Origin: Diadophis punctatus similis | Lineage: Eukaryota; Chordata; Lepidosauria; Squamata; Dipsadidae | DNA length: 64,000 nt | NCBI GenBank assembly: GCA_023053685.1 | Contig: JALIGW010000063.1 | Coordinates: 744,001-808,000, forward strand | Direction of reading: 5' to 3' | Part shown: piece after piece, positions 21,935 to 33,900 of the stretch | How positions within the stretch are numbered: the first letter of the stretch is position 1 | Layout of the letters: every line of letters starts with the position of its first letter | The notes under the pieces: generated by a model | What the model was told of the DNA's origin: nothing | Databases searched by the model: none | The model's input: only the letters and a program-made list of their open reading frames with translations | Made by a program: the position numbers and the translations under genes

Positions 21935-24900
21935 CTGAGAAAAATAATATTTTTGTTATAGTCTTTCAAATTTCATGAAAATCTTTGAATGAGATGTGAC
22001 TGCCAAGAAGGTTTAAAATCCATTACTAATTATTGACCTACGCTTTCAAACCATGCTCTCAATAAACTGCTCTAAAAAGATTGGACATAGGATAAAAGTT
22101 GTCTAGCATGGATGGATCCATGGAGTTCCTCTTGAGAAGGGTTGCAACACTGCCTACTTCAGGGCAGGTGGTACAGCCCCTTCTAGCTAAAAATCATTAA
22201 CTATCCTGAAATTGAGAATATCTCCAGACTGTGAGGCCTTCTCGAAATCCCTTAAAATGTGATTTTTTTTCAACAGTCCTGGGGATCCCCTGACAACAGA
22301 GCCCTGTGTGCTGGTTGCATGGCAGATAGTATCTTGATTTACTCCGCTCTTGCTTTCTTAGCATTTAGTTCCCATTGTTTTTGCTTTGTGATTTAATTGT
22401 GTGCTACCAAGAGTCACTTTGTATGAAATAGACAACCATATAGATTTGAGTAATAAATTTGAAAAGAGAGATTTTAAGAAATATTAATTGGTGAAGGAAT
22501 TAAAGAAGAGGAATTGAGTTTCTTATCTGCACAGTCTTTTTACGAGACAATGAAGCAATATATTTCCATCCTCTCAAGATCTGGCAACAATTTTAAAGAT
22601 TCAAGATTGGCATCAATGGATATTAAGTAGATTGATCTTTTGTTTGTTCTCCTATTCCTCCTCCTTTCCATTCTTTTAAATCACAACACTGTATGCCATA
22701 TTTTTCGGAGTATAAGACGCACCTTTTTACCCTCAAAAGAGGGTGAAAATTTGGGTGCATCTTATACATCGAATGTAGCCCCACCCAGCCACCCCCACCC
22801 TTTGGCCTCTGCCTGCCAACAATTTACCTCTTTGCAGCAAACAGGGCAAAGCCTTATTAGCACACTAAGAGATTACTTGCCTCCCGACCTACAGCTGACA
22901 GGCTTGCAAGCCACGTGGTAAAATGAAACTAACTACGGTGGCTGTAATGAGACAAAATGCTGGGAGATAAACTGCTGGCAATGTTACACTGCTGAAATTG
23001 CAAGGAAGTAAGCTACAGCTGCTATAGCCTAGAGGTAGAGCTCTTGCCTCACAGTCAGGAGGTTGTGAGTTCTATCCTAGGTAGAGGCAGATTCTGTTAA
23101 TATGTTGTTTTGTTAAATGTTTGTAGAGTGTTCAAATTATTAGACTTATTTTTTAAAGACTGCTTTATTATTGTTGTTCTTGACAACTTAACAAAATGAA
23201 GAAGCTTTTTAAAATAAATTCTTGCTCTGAAGGGGCCCAGTGATATTGTATCTTCTTTTAAATAGCAGAAAGCCTTCCAGAAAGCCACATCAATTTTAAA
23301 GATCTGTAAAAGTATAATCTGAAATGTCCTGTTTTAGTATTAAGTATTAGTATTAAAATAAGGCAGCTGAATTAAACCCTGACTTAGTCATGTTTGGAGT
23401 AGATCTATTTAAATAATTGGGAGGAGTTAGTGTGATTATATTTAAGAAAACTTTCTGGGATTAATATACTGCCATAATGTACATTTCTCCAATTCTTTGC
23501 TATTTCTATGGGTCAAGCACACATGCACAGAAATACACAGCAAACAGTGTAGATCATCTGTGCGGTTTGCTGTTTGGCAAATTGCTGGGAGGCAGAGGCC
23601 TTTTTTCCTTGCTTTCCTCCCCCAAAACTAAGGTGCATCTTATACTTCGGTGCATCTTATACTCTGAAAAATATGGTATATTAGGCTTTTTTTCAGAATG
23701 TTCCTTTTTTGCTGGGGTTATAACTCTTTGTATAACAATATTTAACAAAGAAAATTGGAAAGATAAGAAAAGGTGGGAAGGAAATATCCACTTGATGGTT
23801 TTATGCTGAATCCTCCCTTTGGTTTTCATTTGTTCCTTTAACCCAACTTCTCCCCTCCATTGTCCTTCCCAATTAGATATTTCAGCTTATAAGGATATAT
23901 GATCTCCATAAAGATTGACTGATTAATTGAAGAATTGGTTGATACATCTTTTAGCCTGTAGTGTAAAGCAAAACCCATTGATCTAAAATAATTCCTCGGT
24001 TACAAAGAATTCAGATGTTCCTAAGAAAGATAAATATGGAAGGACACAACCAATCTGGCAAATAAAAGAGAGATTTCCTATCCAATCTACAACATATTTC
24101 GTCCTACCTCATCCTTCCAGATATATTTCTTCCCCATCAGATTATGGAAGAAATTGGATACCATGAAAATTAAGAACAAAACAATCAAATTTACATGTGT
24201 CTTTAACATGTATATTGATTATAGTGCTCTTGCTGAACCCAGTAAGTTTCCCTGTGGGGTCACCCACCTTCCTGAGTGGAGATGGTCCCCTCTGGACAAG
24301 GAACACAGTCGTAGCAGCAAACTGGCTCTCCTTCTCGAGCCTTCTTCACAAATCCAGGCTGACATTTTTCCACACATTTGGACTGAAGCAGAGACTTAGA
24401 AGAAAAAGAAAAAATGCCAAAGAAAATATATGAGCCACGGTGGTATACTGGTTGGAGTGCAGTACTGCAGGCTACTTCTGCTGGTCACCAGCTGCCAGCA
24501 GTTTGGCAGTTCAAATCCCACCAGGCTCAAGGTTGATTCAGCCTTCCATCCTTCCGAGGTGGGTAAAATGAGGACACAGATTGTTGGGGGCAATATGCTG
24601 ACTCTGTAAACTGCTTAGAGAGGGCTGTAAAGCATTATAAAGTGGTACATAAGTCTAAGTGCTATTGCTATATTAGAACTCACTATCCATGTAAAATGAT
24701 GGTAGACATGAACATTAGCCAAGTAGTCTCTGGGCTTCACTTAGGCAAATATGAAATCTCTGACTACTTCCAAATGGCTGCAGGAGATACAATTGCAGGC
24801 AGATGCCTCATTTAGTTCCTCGAAACGTCGCAATGCAAACCGGTTGCGAAGGTAAGTGGAACCCACCCCTGCAGACAGGTAACTCATATCCCTAATCTCC

Positions 24901-27900
24901 ATTAATTATCGGTGTTTCTCTTAAATCATTTCCCCCCCAGTATCCATATCTATGCTTAATTCTTATATTTTCCAAGGTATATTACCTAGTATCTTAATGC
25001 TGCCTCCTCAACTACCTAATTTTGTCTACCACCTTCAATTTTTTATTTTCCTCCAATTTATTTATTTATGTATTTATTTGTGAGATTTACGGTATATACC
25101 GCCTCACAGTGCAAGCACTCTCTAAGCGGTTTACACCAGTAAGCAATGTATATTTATATTGCCCCCAACAATCTGGTTCCTCATTTTACCCACCTCGGAA
25201 GGAGGGAAGGCTAAGTCAACCTTGAGCCGGTGAGATTTGAACTGCTGACCTGCGGATCACAGTCAGCTAAAGTGGCCTGCAGTACTGCCTCTAACTGCTG
25301 CGCCACCTCGGCACAATTTAATCAATATTACTTATCTTCTATACATATTCATTTTCTAACCAATCATAGAATTTCCCCCATACATTATAGTATTCAGAAT
25401 CTTCCTTATCTTTGATTTTCATTGTCAATCTATTCATTTCCACACAATCCAATATTTTTTTAATTACCTCCCTTTCAGAAGAGGCTTTTGTTGCTTTCCA
25501 TTTTTGCCCAAATGCAATTCTCGCTGCTGTAATTATATGAATAATTAAATATATATCTTCTTTACTGAATTTCTCTGATAATATACCCAAGAGGAATATC
25601 TCTGGTTTCAATTCTATATTTTTTCTTTCCACATTTGAATTGAACTCCAATACACTTTGGCTTCAGCACATGTCTACCACATAAGATAAAAAGAGCCCGG
25701 TATTTGCTGACATTTCCAACATTTCATAGATTTTTCTTTAAACATTTTAACTATCCTTTCCAGTGACATGTGCCATCTATAAAACATTTTATACAAATTT
25801 TCTTTATATGCTGTCATCATTGTCAATTTATAATTTCTTTCCCATAGCTGTTACCATTTATCCAATTCTATAGTATGACCGAAATTCCTTGCTCATTTAA
25901 TCATTGTTTTCTTCACTTGCTCTAAATCAATATATAATAAGTAATTATACAATTTTTTAATTAGTCTTTCATCCGGTCCTGTGAGTATTTCATCTAATTC
26001 TGTCATTTCTAAATTAGCAACCTCCGTTTTAATATTTTTATCATATCTTGATTGCAATTGCATTCTCATATACCAGTCCATATTTATTCCCTATTTCTCC
26101 AATTCTTGAGTAGATTTCAATTCCCCCTTATCTTTTAAAATATCTTTATATCGTGCAATATTTCCCCAATTAAATCTATTCGGGTACATTAGTGCTTCTA
26201 TTGTTGATAACCAACATGGTATTTTCATATAGTGTTTTTCTTTTATCTTTTCCCACACTCTAAACAAACAGTTCCTTATACAATGTTTCTGGAAATAGCT
26301 GTATATTTTACTTCTTCCATACCATAAAAATGTGTGCCATCCTATCTGTAAATCATGTCCCTCCAAAACCAAGAGTCTTCTGTTTCTTAACAAAATCCAT
26401 TCTCTCATCCATGTCAATACTGCAGCATCATAATATAACTCCCAATTTGGGAGTCCAAATCCACCTTTAACATTTTTATATTTATCCTCGCCTTTTTTCC
26501 TTGCCATACAAACTTCAATATCATTTTATTTACTTCTTTAAAAAAGTGTTTCTCTAATCTTATTGGTATTGTTGGAAATAAAAACAGGAATCATGGCAAT
26601 ATGTTCATCTTAATTAATGATATTCTCCCCATCAGTGATAATTGAAGATTTTTCCATTTTTCCAGGTCTATTTCAATTTGTTTCTTTACTCTATAATAAT
26701 TATCTTCCTTAATTGTTATACATCTAGCTGTTAGATGGATCCCTGAATATTTCACTTTTTATTATTTGCACATTTAGCTTCCCAACTAATTCCTTTTTTT
26801 GGTTTTCCATCATATTTTTCACTAAAAGTTTTGTTTTATCTTTATTAATTTTTAGTTCTGCCACCTCTCCATATTTTTCAATTTGCTTTATTAATTTAGG
26901 TCCAGTCTCTAATGGTTCTTCCAATATAAACACCAGATCATCTGCAAATGCTTGTAGTTTATACTCCTCTCCTTTAATTTTCATTCCTTTTATATCCTCA
27001 TTCGTTTGTATATTTCTAGTTAATACTTCCAGTGTCAACACAAATAACAATGGTGATAAGGGACATCCTTGTCTTGTTCCTTTCATAATATCCACCTTCT
27101 CTGTCATATCTCCATTCACTAATACTTTGCCTGTTTGTTTACTGTAAATTGTTTTGATTACATTAATAAATCTTTTCCCAAATCCATAGTTTGAAGTTGC
27201 ATCATCATAAATTGCCCATTCACATTGTCAAATGCTTTCTGTGCATCTAGAAACATTAAAGCCACTTGTTTTCCAGGATGTTGTTCATAATACTCTAATG
27301 CATTTAAAATCGTTTGCATGTGACCTTTGATCTGTCTTTTAAGTAAAAATCCATTTTGATCTGAACTTATGAATTCATTTAGAAATTTTTTAAGTCTATT
27401 TGCCACTATTGATGCAAATATTTTATAATCTGCATTCAGAAGTGAAATTGGTCTGTAATTTTTAATTTTCTGTAAATCAGTCTCTTCTTTCAGTATCAAA
27501 GTTATAAATGTTTCTGTCCATGATTCTGGTATCCTGGCTTCTAATAGCAGTTCGTTGTATAATTCCAGCATCACAATTCCTAATGTCTCTTCAAATGTTT
27601 TATACACTTCTGCTGGTATCCTTTCCGGTCCTGGTGCTTTAATATTTTTCTGTCTTTTTATTGCCTCCGTTAATTCCATCATTTTTATTTTCTCCTCTAA
27701 CAAGTTCTTATATTTTTCTTGTATTTTGGATAATTCCATTTCCTCCAAATATTGTTTTACCTCCTTCTCAATCATTTTCTCTTGTTTATATAAATCCTCA
27801 TAATATGCCCTTGCTATCTTTTTTATTTCCTCATTTCTATGTTGTAGATTCCCATCAGTATCTTCCAATTGCTTAATCCATTTTTTCTCTTATTTCTTTT

Positions 27901-30900
27901 TCATCTTATAGGCTAATCATCTCTCTGGTTTATTTGCATTTTCAAAAAAGTTTTGTTTGGTCATTTTTATTTTTCTTGCTACCTCTTCATTTTCCATCAT
28001 ATTCATTTTGTGTAGCTTCAAGTCCATTAATTTTTTATTCTTTTTTATTTTGGGTATTTTTTTGAAGTTCTTTTTCTAATTTATTATAGTCTTCTAGTTG
28101 TTTCTTAGCATACCTTCTTTATTTATTTCTTTTATTCGTATATCCCATCACCAATCCTCTGATATAAGCTTTTGCTGTGTTCCATACAATTTGAAGCATG
28201 CTATCACTCTTTTTATTCTATTTAAAGAAAAAATCCATTTCTTTTTCCATGAATTGTTGAAATTCTTTTTCATTCAATATTTCTTGATATAAAGTCCATC
28301 TAGTTCTTTTCTTTTGTCCTTTCCACATAATTGTAATTAGATTGTGATCAGTCCACATACCAATTTCAATGCTCACATTTTGTACATTTGCTAATAAATC
28401 TGTTGACATCTACAACATATCTATTCTTGACCAGGACATATGTCCATTAGAGTAGAATGTATATTGTTTTTTTAATGGAAACTTCCCCCTCCATGCATCA
28501 AATATGTTTAATTCCTCTACCAAAGTAAAGAACGATTTTGGTAATATCTTCCTTAACTTCTTATTCTTTTTAGACATCTTATAGTCCAATTCCACCATTA
28601 CTATAGTATTAAAGTCTCCCATCATGCAGATATTTTCATAGTCATTAGGACCTGGATTTGGAGAAACAGACTCAGACTCAACCCCAACAAGACTGAGTGG
28701 CTTTGGATATTGCCTCCTAAGGACCAAGACAACGGTCCCTCCTTGGTTCTGGAGGGAGTGAAATTAACCCCCTCAGAACAGGTCTGCAATTTGGGGGTCC
28801 TCCTAGACCCCAGCTAAAATTAGAAAAACACCTTACAGCTGTGGCTAGGGGGGCCTATGCACAGGTTCGCATGGTGCACAGGTTCGCATGGTGCAGCCAT
28901 ACTTGGAGAAGGAGGCTTTACTCTCGGTCACTCATGCTCTTGTCACCTCTCGATTGGACTACTGCAATGCTCTCTACATGGGGCTGCCCTTGAAGAGTAT
29001 TCAGAGACTTCAGTTGGTGCAAAATGTGGCTGCGCGTGCCGTGGTGGGTGTGCCAAGGTAAACCCACGTTACACCTATACTCCGCCAGCTGCATTGGTTG
29101 CCCATCAGTCTCTGGGTACAATTCAAGGTGTTGATCACCATCTTTAAAGCCCTACATGGCCTAGGACCAGGTTACCTTCGGGACCGCATTCTGCCTCACA
29201 CTTCCCTCTGACTGGTTAGGGCCCACAGAGTGGGCCTCCTCCAGGTCCCGTCAGCCAAACAATGCCGACTGGCGGGCCCTAGGGAGAGGGCCTTCTCTGT
29301 GGGGGGCCCCGTGCTCTGGAACCAACTTCCCCCAGAGACCTGAACCATCCCCACCCTGCTGGCCTTCCGAAAAGCTGTCAAGACATGGCTCTTCCTGCAG
29401 GCAGGGGGGAACGAATAAATCCATCTGTATTCCCCCCTTGGTATGGCTGATTGTGAATATTTTTTTAATTTTTTGTATATTTTTATTGTTGTTTTTAAAT
29501 TACTGTTTATTATTAATGTTCTCCTAAAACTGATGTATGCCGCCCTGAGTCCCTCGGGAGTAGGGCGGCATAGAAGAACAAATAATAAATAAATAAATAA
29601 ATAAATAGTCTAATTCAATTATTTTAGCATGTAGCTTAGAATAAAACTTATCTTGGCGTTCATTCGGTGGATAAATCGCAACTAGTAATGTTTTTTATTA
29701 TTCAGTAATATTTCAACCATCAAAATCCTGCCATCTTCATCTACATACATATATTTGGAGTTCATTTTTTTTCTGTATATATAATACAACTCCTCTTTTG
29801 TTTTGATCTAGTAGTGTCGAATATAAATCTTCCAATTTTACATACTCTAAAAACTTTTTATGTTGTCGCCTAATATGTACTTCTTCTAAGCATATTATGT
29901 CCATTTTTACTTTCCCTAATTTATTAAATATTCTTTTACTCTTTATCACCGAATTCAATCCATTTATATTTATGGAGATAATCTTAACCTCTTCTTCCAC
30001 ATTCATTTATTTTGCACCTTAGCTGATCTCATTGCCATTGTGCCTTCTAGTTCTTTCTCTTCCCTTTCCTTAACATATTTACTTGCTTGTTGCTTTGTCT
30101 CATCCCTGGTATCTTCTTGGAATCTAACCTCTCTTTCTTTTCTCAGTCCTTCCTCACTCTGTTCAAAATGTTGTCTGTAGGATATTTCTGCTTTTTCCAC
30201 TGTATCTAATCTGTATCTTTGTTTGTGCCACACCACCATTATCCCCTCTGGAATCATCCATCTAAAATTTATTCCTTTCTGAATCAATCTCTTCATCAAA
30301 AATTGATACTCTCTTCTCAGATCTCTAACTCTTCTTGGGACTTGTTTTAATGTTACTATCTTCTTTCCGCTGTATTTAATAGAATCATTTCTTAGCTTTT
30401 GTAGAATTTCTGTTCTAAGTGATTTCTTTGTAAATCTTATGTTAACCTCTCTAGGAAGTTTGTTTCTCATTGCATACCTAGTGTGAACTCTGTATATTTC
30501 ATCAATTCCATTGAGTATCTTTTCTTTGTTTTCTTCCAATGCTTCTGCCAGGATTTCCGCCATTATCTCCGCCAAGTTTTCTCCCTTCTCCTCTACCACA
30601 TTTTGAAAGCGTAAATAAAATTCGGAATGGTCTATTTCTAATGCAATAATTGTTCTCTCTTGCCATTGGTCTGTTTCTGTGAGTTGTTCATCCAACTCCT
30701 CCATTTTCTTTTCCGTTGCCTCAACTTTCCCTTCCACTTTCTGTAAACATTGTTCATTCTTTTCCATCAATTATTTAACCTCTTTCAATTCTTCTTCCAC
30801 TTTACCCATACTTTCTTTTATAGTATCTGTAAGATTTGCTTGCATAGCTTGCATCATGTTCTTCAATTCAATAATATTGAGTTTATCTGCAGAATCTGTC

Positions 30901-33900
30901 GCTTTCTGTGCTGGGCTCTGTGTTGTTGTTGTAGACGCTGCTGATGTATATGATGTTATCTTCTTCTTATCCATCTTTATCAATTCTTATGTTCCAAGTA
31001 ATTATAATCTAATATTGTGTTTTGTTGTAATCCCACGAGCGTAGGAAAGACAAAAATAATAAAGGAAAAACAGAAAAAATAGTTCAAAATAGAAAAAAAG
31101 TCAAAACTGCCTTAATCCTTCAAACCAGATCAAACAGAAATGTGATAATTTGTTCCAAAACAAAAAATGTGTCCAGTCAAAACAATACTTTCTTACAGTG
31201 ACCACAGTTGCAATAATAACCGGCAGCTGCTCTCCCGAGGTCTCAAAGCTGTAATATATACCAACTTTGGTCACTAGAGGACACTGTGACCCAACCAATA
31301 AGCCCAAAAGCCCAACAGCTTTATTTCAAAATGCACAATAAAACGTAAAATCATATGGTTTTATATGCAGGCACTTAAATCGGAAAAATTTAAATCTATC
31401 TCAAAATAAGGCTCTATGGCTCTTCTCTTGCCTTTATTTATCCAAGCCTATTTTTTCGGCTTTTCCACTTCTCCCGCAGCTGAAATCCGAACCCCCTAAA
31501 GCTGGAAGTATCGGGAATTCCCCTCCGAGCAAGGAAAACTCCGTGCCACTGCAGCGCTTGGCTTCACCCATCTCCTCCAGGAATTGCTTTTCTGTGCATC
31601 AATCAAAGCCATGTTTCAGTGCTTCAGTTTTCAAACCATTGTGGTGAGATGAGCAGCAAATAAATATAATTAATAAATAATTAAGCTCACATCAAACCAG
31701 TCATTATCATTTCATGAGAACTGAAAGCCTTGGACCTCCTTCCTAAATTCCACTATCCCAGTGGGGTTAAAGAGAGGCATGTATAACTATGGTCTCAGCT
31801 GATTAAAAAGTCTAGGGACCTGCAATTTTAGGAGATTCTGACTCCAACCAGGACAAGAGGAAGCTTATTTCCCAATTGGATGAACAGGACCTCCATCCAA
31901 TCTTGATTCCATTTCATTGGATTCAGTCCAAACCTAAAGTTAGGGACTGGTCAACAGAATTCCCTTTCACCTTTGATAATTGAAGACAAGGAACAAGTGT
32001 ATCTGAAGCTATTAACATGAACATCTTAAGCATATGAGGCCCTCTCTCACCAGTTTTACGGTGATAAATTGCAGAAGCGATATTAAATGGGAATTGTTGC
32101 AATATTATTTTATATGTATACTCTATCTTTATAACAAAATGCATTGTATTCACTCTTTCTTTAATTCACATGTGAAGATGTATTGGCTTGATGGTTATAA
32201 GCTAACACAGTCTTTCAGGGTCAGGCAGATACGTGACACTCCTTTTACATTCCTCAAAAGTTCACATGCTGACCTGTATCAGCCTACGTGCGAGAGAGCC
32301 CAGCACGGGCCTCTCCGTGTCTGGAAGATATCAAATGGCAAGCACCTCAAATGGACACAGGAATGCGAGCTGTGCCGGGCAGATACCAATTAGTGAGCGT
32401 GCATCCATCATTTCTCTCCATACCTGTCCCCACCCTTTCCCCCCTGTAACGGGGCTGAGCTTTGCCATGCTGTAACATTATTATTGGACTTAGTTAATCA
32501 TGTCTGCTTCGATGTAATCATGCCCATCCTTCCTTTGTTTGGACCTAATAAAAGATGGTACCCGAGTCTCATTCGGGGCCGTCATCCCGAGGAAAAACTG
32601 TCCGGTGTCTTTCTTCCTAATTGGTCAAAAGTCATGAACGGCCCGCCAGAAGTGCAAAGACGCAGGGAATGATTTGTGTCCCAAATAATAATCACTCCAA
32701 ATCTCATTTTGAATATAGCTGAACCAGCTTACAATGGTATTCAGCATTACAGCATCTGAAGGATATTAATAGAATTGAAGCCTCCCTATTTGTCTAAGAA
32801 AATTATAGATGTTTTATTCCACACATTCAGTTCTCAGTTAAGGCTACCCACCTTTTTGACTAGGTTTGGTCCCCTTTTAATGGGTCCGATTCTTTGCAAA
32901 AAAGAGAAAAGACATCAATATTTTCCCCACCTTGTTGAGCAGCTTTAGCTGTGACAAAGCCTTCTGGTTGATTATCAGTCTCTGCCTTTCAAAACTTCCC
33001 CAATACTTGTCAAAGGGATCCTCTTTGGGAAGAAACACCCTACTAACAATCCACAGATCTGCTGCAACTGCTCCATTCTGATCCAAGTGCACTTTCAGCA
33101 GGGAAAGATTGTACAATTCCTCCTTCTTTAGAAATGAATAGAACTAGAATGGAAACATCCAGGAATTTTAAAAGCAGAAATCTTGGTTTGTTATCTCTCA
33201 TCTCTTTTTACATTAGAATCTTTCTTCTACAGTTGTCTAACATGCAAATATTGTGATTGGGAGAATAAGTTTTATCACTATTTTCAAAACTCTAGAACAA
33301 AGGTACAGTAATAGTTCTCAATCCTATAGTATATTGACAAAAAGTATAGTGAGAAGATATAATTGACAGAAATTGTCAATTATACAGAACATTTTAAGAA
33401 AGGTCACAAATCAATTGAAGAAAAAACCCAAATAACTAGAGTATTCATACACTCCTTGAAAACAACAGGGTGATTACCAGAAAGCAAGGATTTGTCAAGA
33501 AGAAAACTGCAAGGCTCATCTTCATTCAGGTACAGCAAACATGAAAAATGACCAGATGAACTAATTCTACTTTATTGTAAGGCTATATTAACAATGTGAA
33601 GGTCCAAATCTTTCATGAACTCTTTTGACAAAACATCTTGGTTATAGAAGGGAGGATGCAGCACTCTTTCAATAACTATGAGCTGTTCGACAGAAGCTTA
33701 AGATCTTAAACAACCAAGCTCAGAGAGCACCAAAGACCCTGAAAAGGAATTTAGTTTGACAGATCCTTGTTGGGACCCCTTACCAGAGGTGGGGTCCTAG
33801 CGGTTCCAACCGGTTCTATAGAATAGGTAGTAACTTGACGGCCTGGGACGTTGGAACCGGCAGTGACCCAGGCCTACCATGCCTCCAAGCCGGTTCTCTC

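Larger units (their letters stand above)
24873..31588 (-). mobile_element. L1 LINE #1, near full length, in gene 2 intron 4
   Basis: 5' UTR (about 30984-31588), ORF1 (30003-30983), ORF2 (from 30006 leftward) and part of a 3' UTR (about 24873-25057), all on the minus strand. Host intron homology resumes at about 31590. A SINE (25058-25316) and an L2 (28648-29607) are nested in it. ORF2 shows L1 RT motifs in order ([44 protein letters not shown]) across several broken frames. Confidence 0.88.

Noticed and set aside
23019..23090. A true tRNA gene
   Set aside because: The A- and B-box-like parts are imperfect, I cannot fold a cloverleaf, and it sits in a transposon; a SINE head is more likely.
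27555..28292. Plus-strand frames in 27555-28292
   Set aside because: Antisense of L1 ORF2 with S/F/I-rich composition typical of reverse-complemented A-rich coding sequence.
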